Shown one piece after another: positions 35,294 through 43,197 of a DNA stretch of 64,000 nucleotides. The notes below the pieces were generated by a model. The model ran no database searches. It was not told where the DNA came from and saw only the letters and a program-made list of their open reading frames with translations. The translations under genes were made by a program, and so were the position numbers. Origin of the DNA: DASUPK01 sp963728875. GTDB lineage: Bacteria; Actinomycetota; Thermoleophilia; Solirubrobacterales; 70-9. Position 1 is the stretch's first letter. Each line of letters begins with the position of its first letter. The stretch spans positions 1 to 64,000 of the forward strand of contig CAVSLJ010000005.1 in the NCBI GenBank assembly GCA_963728875.1, in the 5' to 3' direction.

Positions 35294-35488
35294 ATGGCCG
35301 ACGGGGATCTCCGTCAATTCATCCTCGAGATCACACGGCGCCATGAGCGGGCGACCGAAGCAATGGTGGCGCGCCTCGATGAGCAGCGACTGGCTTTCGT
35401 AGACATGCGCGCCGAGATCGCCGACCAGCGCAAGCAGATCCAGGCGAACACCCAGGCTGTCCTCAGCGTCCTGGATCGGCTGAGCTGA
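35294..35488 (+). CDS. Small coiled-coil hypothetical protein
   Basis: 64 residues, entirely helical and charged: 'DLRQFILEITRRHERATEAMVARLDEQRLAFVDMRAEIADQRKQIQANTQAVLSVLDRL', with a heptad-like spacing of hydrophobics from about 6 to 62. No membrane segment or known domain. The ATG at 35294 is preceded by CTCCTCC rather than a good ribosome site; a GTG nine codons upstream is an alternative. It sits between the fet genes and the MFS gene. Function unknown. Confidence 0.5.
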   Translation: MADGDLRQFILEITRRHERATEAMVARLDEQRLAFVDMRAEIADQRKQIQANTQAVLSVLDRLS

Positions 35489-35535
35489 GCGCACCCGGAG
35501 TCCCGGTGGGAGCGCCTCCGTAAACTCGGCGGGCC

Positions 35536-37173
35536 TTGTCCGATGAGCGCCGACGCCTGCGCTTCACCATCATCGCGACGATCCTGGGGTCCGTCGTCGT
35601 CTTCCTCGACGCGACGGTCGTCAACGTCGCCCTTCCGGCCATCAGCGACGACCTTGGCGCCGGGTTGGCGGACCAGCAGTGGGTCGTCGAGGCCTATCTG
35701 CTCGGCCTGGTCGCCCTGCTTCTGGTCGGAGGCTCACTCGGCGATCAGTTCGGCCGGCGCCGGATCTTCATCCTCGGGCTCGGTCTCTTCGGGGCCACTT
35801 CGATCCTCTGCGGCATCGCTCCGAGCAGCGGTGTGCTGATCGCGGCACGCGCCCTGCAGGGGTTCGCGGGGGCGCTCCTCGTTCCAGGGTCCCTCGCGAT
35901 CCTCGCCGCATCCTTCGAGGGCGCGGAGCGGGGAAAGGCGGTCGGCACCTGGACGGCCTGGACCGGGATCGCGACTGTGATCGGACCCGTTGGCGGCGGC
36001 GCCTTGATCGAGATCTTCTCCTGGAGGTCGATCTTCCTCGTCAACGTGCCGCTGATCCTCTTGACGATGTGGATCGCGCATCGCAACGTCCGTGAGTCGG
36101 TCGATCCCGAGGCGGACCGCCGGATCGACTGGCTCGGGATCGGACTGTCGGCGATCGGCCTGGGCCTGCCCGTCTTCGCCCTGATCCAGCAGCCGTCCCA
36201 CGGCTGGGGCGATCCAATGGTGTTCGTATCGCTGATCGCGGGCGTGGCGATCTTCGTGTCCTTCTTGATCTGGGAATCCCGCTACAGCCACGCGATGCTC
36301 GACCTGAGTCTCTTCAAGGTTCGGAACTTCGCGATCACCAACATCGAGACACTGGTCGTCTACGCGGGGCTCTTCGGGGCGTTCTTCTTCATCACCCTGT
36401 TCCTGCAGCAGACGGCGGGGTACTCGCCGATCGGTGCGGGACTCGCAACGACGCCGGTCTCGGTCGTGATGTTCGTTCTCTCACCGCGGTTCGGGAAGAT
36501 GTCCACGGGGATCGGTCCTCGGGTGCCGATGTCGATCGGGCCCGTGATCGGAGGAATCGGCCTACTGCTGCTGATGCGGGTCGGCGCCGACCCCAACTAC
36601 CTGACTGAGGTCCTTCCTGCCCTCCTGGTATTCGGGCTCGGCCTCTCAGCGACGGTGGCCCCGCTCACGGCAACGGCGCTCAACTCGGTCGAGGAGCGCC
36701 ACGTCGGGATCGCCTCCGGGATCAACAACGGCGTCTCGCGGGTGGCGGGCCTGCTGGCGATCGCGATCCTCGGCGCGCTGATCGCCGGCAAGTTCACCTC
36801 GACGATCGACAGCAACCTGGCGGGCAAGCAGCTCTCGCCGCAGGCCGAGCAGTCCGTCAGCCATGCCAAGGACAAGCCGCTGGGCGCCGCCGATACCGCG
36901 GACCTGGCGGCGGTCGAGGCTGCCACGGTCGACGATGCGGTCACGGACGCATCGACCCAGTCCTTCCACCTCGGCGTCGGCGTGGGCGGGGTGCTGATGA
37001 TCATCGGTGGCGTGATCGCGGGCATCGGCCTCCGGAACCCGAGCCGGGAGACCGAGTACGAGGCGCCAGGGGCGGCAACGGCCGGCGAATGCGCTCATTG
37101 CCCGGATCACCTGGACGGGACCCCGAGGCGCGAGCCCGAAGCGGAACCCGCACCCGTCGCCGGGTCCACATAG
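35536..37173 (+). CDS. MFS drug exporter, DHA2 (EmrB/QacA) family
   Basis: 545 residues with about 14 membrane segments. 'FLDATVVNVALPAISDDL' (motif D1 of DHA2), 'QQWVVEAYLLGLVALLLVGGSLGDQFGRRRIFILGL' (motif A with GDQFGRRR) and 'GTWTAWTGIATVIGPVGGGALIEIFSWRSIFLVNVP' (motif C, GPxxGG) are visible. A long loop (about 415-460) before the last helix and a Cys/His-containing tail ('AGECAHCPDHLDG') are present. Probable proton-driven export of hydrophobic compounds. TTG start. Confidence 0.9.
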   Translation: MSDERRRLRFTIIATILGSVVVFLDATVVNVALPAISDDLGAGLADQQWVVEAYLLGLVALLLVGGSLGDQFGRRRIFILGLGLFGATSILCGIAPSSGVLIAARALQGFAGALLVPGSLAILAASFEGAERGKAVGTWTAWTGIATVIGPVGGGALIEIFSWRSIFLVNVPLILLTMWIAHRNVRESVDPEADRRIDWLGIGLSAIGLGLPVFALIQQPSHGWGDPMVFVSLIAGVAIFVSFLIWESRYSHAMLDLSLFKVRNFAITNIETLVVYAGLFGAFFFITLFLQQTAGYSPIGAGLATTPVSVVMFVLSPRFGKMSTGIGPRVPMSIGPVIGGIGLLLLMRVGADPNYLTEVLPALLVFGLGLSATVAPLTATALNSVEERHVGIASGINNGVSRVAGLLAIAILGALIAGKFTSTIDSNLAGKQLSPQAEQSVSHAKDKPLGAADTADLAAVEAATVDDAVTDASTQSFHLGVGVGGVLMIIGGVIAGIGLRNPSRETEYEAPGAATAGECAHCPDHLDGTPRREPEAEPAPVAGST

Positions 37174-37182
37174 GCTGCAGCC

Positions 37183-37614
37183 ATGCCGAACCTTCCCCCC
37201 GAGGCGCGGGTGCTGCTCGAATCGGGCCGCCTCGCCCACATGGTCACAATCAACCCCGACGGCACCCCCCAGGTGACCTGCATCTGGGTGGGGCTCGACG
37301 GCGACGAGATCGTCAGCGGCCACCTGCCTCGCAACCAGAAGGTGAAGAACGTCGAGCGAGATCCGCGGGTCGTCCTCTCGATGGAGGGAGCCGATGACAA
37401 CGACGAGCTGGGGCTGCGCGAGTACATCGTGATTCGCGGCCTGGCGCGCGTCCAGGAGGGGGGCGCCCCCGAGCTCCTGCAGAGGCTCGCCCATGTCTAC
37501 CTCGGCCCGGACGTCAAGTTCCCGCCGATGGACGACCCGCCACCCGGCTACGTGATCAGGACGACGCCCGAGAGGATCGGCGGGCTCGGCCCCTGGACGG
37601 GCCAGCCGGTCTGA
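37183..37614 (+). CDS. PPOX-class F420/FMN-dependent protein
   Basis: 143 residues, split-barrel flavin fold: 'GRLAHMVTINPDGTPQVTCIWVGLDGDEIVSGHLPRNQKVKNVERDPRVVLSM', the pattern of 'PPOX class F420-dependent oxidoreductase' proteins, and 'GLREYIVIRGLARVQEGGAPELLQRLAHVYLG'. Such enzymes reduce or oxidise small molecules with F420 or FMN; cofactor and substrate cannot be settled here. It follows the MFS gene by 9 bp and may be co-transcribed. Confidence 0.85.
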   Translation: MPNLPPEARVLLESGRLAHMVTINPDGTPQVTCIWVGLDGDEIVSGHLPRNQKVKNVERDPRVVLSMEGADDNDELGLREYIVIRGLARVQEGGAPELLQRLAHVYLGPDVKFPPMDDPPPGYVIRTTPERIGGLGPWTGQPV

Positions 37615-37636
37615 CCGCTTCCTATAGTCCGCGCCC

Positions 37637-38623
37637 ATGCGCATCTTCAGTGGCATCCAGCCGACCGGCTCGAAGCACCTCGGCAACTACATTGGGGCGA
37701 TCCGCCAATACGTCGAGGGCCAGGACCGCGGCGACCCGGCGCTGTATTGCATCGTCGATCTGCACGCGCTGACCGTTCCTTGGGAACCGGCGACTCTCAG
37801 GGAGAGCGTCTACGACACGACGGCGATCCTGCTCGCCGCCGGCCTGGATCCTGAGCGCTGCGTCCTCTTCCGCCAGTCCGACGTCCGCGAGCACACCGAG
37901 CTCACCTGGTATCTCGCCGCGCTGACCTCTCACGGCGACCTCAACCGGATGACGCAGTTCAAGGACAAGTCGGCGAAGCAGCGGGAGCTCGTCTCCGCCG
38001 GGCTCTTCTTCTACCCGGTGCTGATGGCGGCCGACGTCCTCGCCTACCGCGGCCAGGAGGTCCCGGTCGGGCACGACCAGCTCCAGCACGTCGAGCTGAT
38101 GCGCGAGATCGCGCGGCGCTTCAACGAGCGCTTCGGCGAGATCCTGCTCGTGCCGGAGGCCCGCATCCCGGAGGTCGGCGCCCGGATCATGGATCTCCAG
38201 GAGCCGACCAGCAAGATGTCGACGACGGGCGGTACCGAGGCGGGGACGGTGCTCGTGCTCGACGACCCGAAGACCGTCACCAAGAAGATCAAGAGCGCGG
38301 TGACCGACTCGGGCTCCGAGGTGAAGCGCGGCGACGGCAAGGACGGGATCGAGAACCTGATCCAGATCCTGGCGGTGGCGCGGGGCACAACTGAGGATCA
38401 GATCGAGGGCGAGTTCGAGGGGTCCGGCTACGGCGATTTCAAGGCTGTCGTCGCCGAGGCGGTCGTCGAGTACCTCGCCCCGGTGCGGGAGCGCTACGAG
38501 GAGCTGCGCCCCGATGAGGCGGCGCTCGAGGGCACCCTCGCCGCCGGGGCCGAGAAGGCCCGCGCGATCGCCGCCGACACGCTCGCCGACGTGCGCTCGG
38601 CGATCGGCGTCGGACCCGCCTGA
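37637..38623 (+). CDS. trpS: Tryptophan--tRNA ligase
   Basis: 328 residues, class I synthetase. The HIGH-type motif is in 'FSGIQPTGSKHLGNYIGAI' (residues 5-23), 'YPVLMAADVLAYRGQEVPVGHDQLQHVEL' is the TrpRS substrate region, and the KMSKS-type motif is 'PTSKMSTTGG' (about 190-199). Charges tRNA-Trp. No leader peptide or T-box is visible in the 22-bp gap upstream. Confidence 0.96.
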   Translation: MRIFSGIQPTGSKHLGNYIGAIRQYVEGQDRGDPALYCIVDLHALTVPWEPATLRESVYDTTAILLAAGLDPERCVLFRQSDVREHTELTWYLAALTSHGDLNRMTQFKDKSAKQRELVSAGLFFYPVLMAADVLAYRGQEVPVGHDQLQHVELMREIARRFNERFGEILLVPEARIPEVGARIMDLQEPTSKMSTTGGTEAGTVLVLDDPKTVTKKIKSAVTDSGSEVKRGDGKDGIENLIQILAVARGTTEDQIEGEFEGSGYGDFKAVVAEAVVEYLAPVRERYEELRPDEAALEGTLAAGAEKARAIAADTLADVRSAIGVGPA

Positions 38624-38710
38624 GTCCCAATATCGGGGTTGACCAGGACGCCGCGGACTGTTTGAGTCAGGGGCGTAGGGGGTCTCCGTCCGTCCAAGGG
38701 AGCAGTTCCC

Positions 38711-38848
38711 ATAGCCGCCAAGGCAGTCGTCTCGCTCACCGCAGTCGGTCTGTGTGCGGCCGCGCTCCAACCCGCGGGCGCCGGAGCAGCCATCCTGGAC
38801 CAGAACACGACAACGATGCGGTGCTCGATGCGGCCGAAGAGGAAGTAG
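38711..38848 (+). CDS. Possible small exported peptide starting at ATA
   Basis: The 264-bp gap between trpS and scpA contains one frame that looks like a signal peptide: a charged start, a hydrophobic core 'AVVSLTAVGLCAAALQPAGAGAA', then about 18 residues ending 'SMRPKRK' and TAG at 38846. There is no ATG, GTG or TTG; the frame would begin at ATA (38711-38713), preceded 9 nt upstream by AAGGGAG. It may be a gene remnant, a sequencing error at the start codon, or chance. Confidence 0.2.
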   Translation: MAAKAVVSLTAVGLCAAALQPAGAGAAILDQNTTTMRCSMRPKRK

Positions 38849-38887
38849 CCGCCTCGCGCTAGCCGGGCCGCCCTCTAAGGTGGGCGC

Positions 38888-39613
38888 GTGACCTCGGTCG
38901 CCGAGTTCGATCTCGACCTGGACGTCTTCCAGGGCCCGTTCGATTTGCTGCTCGCGGTGCTGCTCCGCGAGGAGATCTCGCTGGCCGAGGTGCCGCTCGG
39001 GGAGATCGTCGTCGCCTACGTCGACCACATGGGCGAGGACGGGGAGCTCGACCTGGATCTCGAGGCCGTCACCGAGTTCCTGGTGCTGATCGCGGCCCTC
39101 TGCGAGCTCAAGTCGCGCCTGCTCCTGCCGAGCGAGGAGGGGGCGGACGAGCTCGGGCCGCAGGAGGCGGCCGACGAGCTGCTCGCCCGCATGCTCGAGT
39201 ACCGCCGCTACAGCGAGGCCGCGCAGATGCTCCACGAGCGCCTCGAGCGCGAAGGTGGCGTCATGTATCGCTCCGCGCCGCTGCCGGCCGCGCTCCGGCG
39301 CGCCGCGCTCGACGCGGCCACCAAGGTCTACGAGCCCGACCGCGTCGGCGTCGCCCTCGGCGATCTGCTCACCATCCCGGCGCCGCCCGACACCCGCCAC
39401 ATCCGCACGACCGTGACGCTGCAGCGTCGCCTCGGCGTGGTCAGGGAGATGCTGCGCTCGCGCCAGACGCTCGACTTCGACGAGGCATTCGGGAAGGAGG
39501 ACCGCTTCACCCAGGCGGTCACCCTGTTCGCGCTGCTCGAGCTCTACCGGCGCGGCGAGGCGACCTGGACGCAGACCGAGACCTTCGGACGGATCGAGGT
39601 GCACGCGCAGTGA
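38888..39613 (+). CDS. scpA: Segregation and condensation protein ScpA
   Basis: 241 residues, kleisin of the SMC-ScpAB condensin. 'LDVFQGPFDLLLAVLLREEISLAEVPLGEIVVAYVDHM' (N-terminal domain), 'LVLIAALCELKSRLLLPSEE' near 64 and the C-terminal winged helix 'EDRFTQAVTLFALLELYRRGEATWTQTETFGRIEV' are conserved. GTG start; its stop overlaps the scpB start by 4 bp. SMC itself is not in the window. Confidence 0.95.
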   Translation: MTSVAEFDLDLDVFQGPFDLLLAVLLREEISLAEVPLGEIVVAYVDHMGEDGELDLDLEAVTEFLVLIAALCELKSRLLLPSEEGADELGPQEAADELLARMLEYRRYSEAAQMLHERLEREGGVMYRSAPLPAALRRAALDAATKVYEPDRVGVALGDLLTIPAPPDTRHIRTTVTLQRRLGVVREMLRSRQTLDFDEAFGKEDRFTQAVTLFALLELYRRGEATWTQTETFGRIEVHAQ

Positions 39614-40185
39614 GCACGGACGGTCTCGGGCAGACGATCGAGGCGCTGCTCTTCCTCTCTCCGGACCCCGTCTCGGCCGCCGAGCTGGCCGAGGCGATCG
39701 AGGTGGAGGAGGACGCGGTCGCGGAGGCGATCGATGGGCTCGAACGGAGCTTGAAGGAGGACGGCCGCGGTGTGCAGCTGCGCCGAGTCGCCGGCGGCTA
39801 CGCGCTGTCGGCTGTGCCGGAGGCCGAGGACGCCGCTCGCCGCCTGCTCGCCAAGCCACGCACCCCGCCGCTCACCCAGGCGCAGGCCGAGGTGCTCGCC
39901 ATCGTCGCCTACCTGCAGCCGGTCTCCCGGCCCGAGGTCGCCCGCATCCGCGGCGTCTCCTCGGACTCCGCCGTCGCCAGCCTGACGGAGCGGGGAATGA
40001 TCGAGGAGCGGGGGCGAACGCAGTTCGGCGCGGTCACCTACGGCACGACGCCGCTGTTCGAGAAGCTCTTCGGCCTAGCCGGGCTCGACGCGCTGCCCGA
40101 CCCGGCCCAGTTCGATCCGACGCCGGAGGACGAGCGCGAGCTGCGCGAGCGCCTGCTGAAGGCGGGTGAGCAGCGGGTCGAGTGA
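39610..40185 (+). CDS. scpB: Segregation and condensation protein ScpB
   Basis: 191 residues with two winged-helix domains: 'GLGQTIEALLFLSPDPVSAAELAEAIEVEEDAVAEAIDGLERSLKEDGRGVQLRRVAGGYAL' and 'LTQAQAEVLAIVAYLQPVSRPEVARIRGVSSDSAVASLTERGMIEERGRTQFGAVTYGTTPLFEKLFGLAGLDALP'. This is the family consensus. GTG start. The 3' end overlaps the M14 peptidase gene by 4 bp. Confidence 0.95.
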   Translation: MSTDGLGQTIEALLFLSPDPVSAAELAEAIEVEEDAVAEAIDGLERSLKEDGRGVQLRRVAGGYALSAVPEAEDAARRLLAKPRTPPLTQAQAEVLAIVAYLQPVSRPEVARIRGVSSDSAVASLTERGMIEERGRTQFGAVTYGTTPLFEKLFGLAGLDALPDPAQFDPTPEDERELRERLLKAGEQRVE

Positions 40186-40907
40186 GGCGCCGTGTCGCAG
40201 CCGGCGTCGTGCTGGCGGCGATCGCCATCGGCGCGACGGCCGAGGCCGCATCGCAGAGCGTCGTCGTCGGCAGCTCGGTCCAGAAGCGAGCGATCACGGC
40301 CGTTCAGGTCGGCGATCAGGCCGGGTCCCAGGTCGCGCTGGTCGTCGGGGTGATCCACGGCGACGAGCGCGCGGGCCTGCCGATCGTCCGCGCGATCAAA
40401 CGGCGGGCGGCGCAGGATCCGGCCGCGCTGCAGGGCACGCAACTCTGGGTGATCCAGGCGGTTAATCCCGATGGACTGAGGGCACACACCCGCAAGAACG
40501 CGCGCGGGGTGGACCTGAACCGGAACTTCCCATACCGATGGCGAGACGACATCGCACATTCCAACGGCTACTACCCGGGACCGCGGCCGGCCTCCGAGCC
40601 GGAGACGAGGGCCGTGATGGCCTTCGTCCGGCGAATCCAGCCCGATCTGTCGATCTGGTACCACCAGCCCTGGGGCGCGGTCCTCGCCTGCCGGGGCAGG
40701 CCGCCGATCGCGGCGGAGTACGCAAAGCTGGTCGGCATGCGAACCAGCTGCAAGGGCAAGGGTCTGCACGGGACGGCGATCACCTGGGAGACGCACGCCT
40801 TCCCCGGCAGCTCCGCCTTCGTCGTCGAGATGCCGCCGGGCAAGGTCAGCGGGGCCACGGCCGATCGCCAGGCGCGGGCCGCCCTGACCGTGGCGGAGGG
40901 CCGCTGA
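40182..40907 (+). CDS. Secreted M14 zinc carboxypeptidase (murein-amidase MpaA-like)
   Basis: 241 residues. Signal peptide 'RRRVAAGVVLAAIAIGATAEAAS' (cleavage near 23). Zinc-site motif HxxE in 'VIHGDERAGLP', then 'VNPDGLRAHTRKNARGVDLNRNFPY' (substrate Arg/Asn), the third zinc ligand His in 'IWYHQPWG', and the catalytic Glu in 'FVVEMPPG' near the end. The length and loops fit gamma-D-glutamyl-DAP amidase-like members rather than digestive carboxypeptidases. GTG start overlapping scpB. The next gene is also a secreted wall hydrolase. Confidence 0.85.
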   Translation: MRRRVAAGVVLAAIAIGATAEAASQSVVVGSSVQKRAITAVQVGDQAGSQVALVVGVIHGDERAGLPIVRAIKRRAAQDPAALQGTQLWVIQAVNPDGLRAHTRKNARGVDLNRNFPYRWRDDIAHSNGYYPGPRPASEPETRAVMAFVRRIQPDLSIWYHQPWGAVLACRGRPPIAAEYAKLVGMRTSCKGKGLHGTAITWETHAFPGSSAFVVEMPPGKVSGATADRQARAALTVAEGR

Positions 40908-40908
40908 G

Positions 40909-41589
40909 GTGAGCCGCGTCGTCATCGCCATGGTCGCGATCGCCGCCGTGATCGGCGCCGGAGCGAGTGCGGGCGCGGGCGCAGCAGCTCCGACGGCCAC
41001 CGACGCCGCCGCGGCCAAGCCCCCGATCCACAAGATGCTGATCCCGTACCCGAAGAAGCGGAAGCGGGAGATGGCCGCCTACTCGAAGCACCACTACGGC
41101 CAGTACAAGTGGCGCCTCAACAATCCGCAGCTGATCGTCGAGCACTACGCGGCGGCGGGCAGCATCGGCGCGATCTTCAGCACATTCAGGACCGACCAGC
41201 CCGACGTCGAGTTCCACGAGCTGCCCAACGTCTGCTCGCACTTCGCAGTTGCGGCGTCCGGCGCCGTCTACAAGTTCGTGCCGCCGACGATTCGCTGCCG
41301 CCACGTCGTGGGCCTCAACTACACGGCTATCGGGATCGAGCATGTCGGCTTCTCCGACCAGGACATCCTCAACAGGCCGGGGCAACTCAACGGCTCGCTG
41401 CAGTTCACCCAGTGGCTGCGCTGCCGGTTCGGGATCCCGGTGAACCAGGTGATCGGACACAACGAGAGCCTCTCCTCGCCGTTCTACAAAGAGCTCGATC
41501 CGCGCTTCCGGGGTCAGACGCATCAGGATTGGAACCGCGCAGACATGAACATCTACCGCGCGGATTTGACCAAGCTCGGCGACTGCTGA
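40909..41589 (+). CDS. Secreted N-acetylmuramoyl-L-alanine amidase (amidase_2/PGRP-like)
   Basis: 226 residues. The signal peptide is at about 1-27 ('VVIAMVAIAAVIGAGASAGAGAAAP'). The amidase_2 fold is visible: 'LIVEHYAAAGSIGAIFSTF' (first zinc His), 'SHFAVAASGAVYKFVPPTIRCRHVVGLNYTAIGIEHVGF', 'VNQVIGHNESLSSPFYKEL' (second His) and 'GQTHQDWN' (third ligand region). It should cut the MurNAc-L-Ala bond. GTG start 1 bp after the M14 gene's stop. Confidence 0.85.
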   Translation: MSRVVIAMVAIAAVIGAGASAGAGAAAPTATDAAAAKPPIHKMLIPYPKKRKREMAAYSKHHYGQYKWRLNNPQLIVEHYAAAGSIGAIFSTFRTDQPDVEFHELPNVCSHFAVAASGAVYKFVPPTIRCRHVVGLNYTAIGIEHVGFSDQDILNRPGQLNGSLQFTQWLRCRFGIPVNQVIGHNESLSSPFYKELDPRFRGQTHQDWNRADMNIYRADLTKLGDC

Positions 41590-41603
41590 GCGTGCCCGCG
41601 ACA

Positions 41604-42308
41604 ATGGGCGGCGTGAGGCTCGCCAAGTATCTCGCCCATGCGGGCGTCGCGTCCAGGCGTGCCGCCGAGGAGCTGATCGCCGCGGGAAGGGTCAGCGTCG
41701 GCGGCGATGTCGTCACCGACCCGGCGCGAGACGTCGGCGAGGGCGCGGACGTGCGGTTCGACGGCGAGCCCGTGGAGCCGGAGCCGCGAGAGGTCTGGGC
41801 GGTCAACAAGCCCGCCGGCGTGGTCTCGACGGCGCGCGAGCCCGGCCGGCGCCGGGCGGTCACCGAGCTCGTCGATTCGAAGCGGCGGCTCTACCCGGTC
41901 GGTCGCCTGGACGCCGATTCGACCGGCCTGATCCTGCTCACCAATGACGGTGAGCTCGCGAATCGCCTCACCCATCCTCGCTACGGGGTGCCGAAGACCT
42001 ACCGGGTCCGTCTCGCGCGTCCACCGTCGGACGCCGACCTCGATCGGCTCCGGCATGGGATCCGGCTCGAGGACGGACGGACCGCACCGGCGCAGGTGGC
42101 ACGCCGCCGCGAGCGCGAGATCGAGGTGACGATCCGGGAAGGGCGCAAGCGCCAGGTGCGCCGCATGGCCGAAGCGGTGGGGAACGAGGTCGAGGCTCTA
42201 CAGCGGATTCGGATCGGATCGCTCGAGCTCGACAGGCTCCGCCAGGGTGGGGCGCGACGGCTCGAGGAGGGGGAGGTCGCCGCGCTCTGGGAAGATTCCG
42301 CGCCATGA
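41604..42308 (+). CDS. rluB: Pseudouridine synthase RluB/RsuA family
   Basis: 234 residues. An S4 domain ('RLAKYLAHAGVASRRAAEELIAAGRVSVGGDVV', about 5-37) is followed by the catalytic domain with 'NKPAGVVSTA' and 'RRLYPVGRLDADSTGLILLTNDGELANRLTHP', containing the catalytic Asp in GRLDxxTxGL. It modifies 23S rRNA. ATG at 41604 or GTG at 41613; I used the ATG. The stop overlaps the aroH ATG by 4 bp. Confidence 0.93.
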   Translation: MGGVRLAKYLAHAGVASRRAAEELIAAGRVSVGGDVVTDPARDVGEGADVRFDGEPVEPEPREVWAVNKPAGVVSTAREPGRRRAVTELVDSKRRLYPVGRLDADSTGLILLTNDGELANRLTHPRYGVPKTYRVRLARPPSDADLDRLRHGIRLEDGRTAPAQVARRREREIEVTIREGRKRQVRRMAEAVGNEVEALQRIRIGSLELDRLRQGGARRLEEGEVAALWEDSAP

Positions 42309-42682
42309 GCGACGACCTCAGACTCTGGGCGGTCCGCGGCGCCACCAAGGCGCCCAGCAACAACCCGGAGACCATCGTCGAGGCGACCGAGGAGCTGATG
42401 CGCGAGCTGATCTCGCGCAACGACCTGTCGATCGACCGGATGGTGAGCTGCATCTTCACGTCGACCCACGATCTGAATGCCGAGTTCCCCGCCGTGGCCG
42501 CCCGCAAGCTCGGCCTCAACAGCGTTCCGCTGCTCTGCGCGCAGGAGATCGACGTGCCCAACGCGATGCGTTCCGTGATCCGGGTGCTGCTGCACTACTA
42601 CGGCCCCGCCGATCACACCCCGGCCCACGCGTATTTGGGCGACGCCCAGGAGCTTCGCTCCGACCTGAAGGCCGCGCAATAG
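42305..42682 (+). CDS. aroH: Chorismate mutase, AroH type
   Basis: 125 residues, the trimeric AroH fold: 'LWAVRGATKAPSNNPETIVEATEELMRELISRNDL' (the catalytic Arg in VRGAT), 'DRMVSCIFTSTHDLNAEFPAVAARKLGLNSVPLLCAQEIDVPNAMRSVIRVLLHYY'. It converts chorismate to prephenate, the substrate of TyrA encoded downstream. The TAG stop overlaps the beginning of the GNAT frame. Confidence 0.95.
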   Translation: MSDDLRLWAVRGATKAPSNNPETIVEATEELMRELISRNDLSIDRMVSCIFTSTHDLNAEFPAVAARKLGLNSVPLLCAQEIDVPNAMRSVIRVLLHYYGPADHTPAHAYLGDAQELRSDLKAAQ

Positions 42683-43197
42683 CCCTGCAGGTCCGCGAGG
42701 CGACCCCGGAGGACACCGAGGCGATCGTCTCGGTCACGGTCGCGGGCTGGCGCAGCGGATACAGGGAGATCGTCGCTCCGGACCGCCTCGCCGATCTTCC
42801 GGTCGAGCGCTGGCGCCACGAGGTCGGGATCGGGCTCCGGCGTCCGGTCGCTGACGCCTTCACCTACGTCGGGGAGATCGACGGCGGCTTCGCCGGCTAC
42901 TGCTACGTGGCCGCGCCGTCTCGCGAGGCGGATTTGGGGCCCGACACCGCCGAGCTGGTCGCGATGTACGTGGATCCGGATCACTGGCGAGAGGGGCTGG
43001 GATACGCGTTGATGGAGGCGGTGCTGGAGCGGCTGGCGGGGCTTCCGTACGAGGAGGCGGTCCTCTGGACGTTCAAGGAGAACGGCCGTGCGATCGCCTT
43101 CTACGAGCGGTTCGGGTGGCGGCCGGACGGCGCCGAGAAGATCCACCCCCGGACGGGTGAGCCCGCGGCCCGATACCGCCGTCCCGTAACAATGTGA
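42679..43197 (+). CDS. GNAT family N-acetyltransferase (start codon unclear)
   Basis: About 172 residues: 'QVREATPEDTEAIVSVTVAGWRSGYREIVAPDRLADLP' at the N-terminus, the acetyl-CoA loop 'ELVAMYVDPDHWREGLGYALMEAVLERL' and 'AVLWTFKENGRAIAFYERFGWRPDG'. No ATG, GTG or TTG lies near the conserved start. The candidates are ATA at 42679 (ATAG overlap with the aroH stop) or CTG at 42685, which would give MQVREATPED. The frame is open further upstream but would be antisense-like noise over aroH. Substrate unknown; it lies inside the aromatic block. Confidence 0.75.
   Translation: MALQVREATPEDTEAIVSVTVAGWRSGYREIVAPDRLADLPVERWRHEVGIGLRRPVADAFTYVGEIDGGFAGYCYVAAPSREADLGPDTAELVAMYVDPDHWREGLGYALMEAVLERLAGLPYEEAVLWTFKENGRAIAFYERFGWRPDGAEKIHPRTGEPAARYRRPVTM

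Noticed and set aside
37622..39859. 745-codon minus-strand frame over trpS and scpA
   Set aside because: It is opposite conserved genes and has biased composition without recognisable domains.
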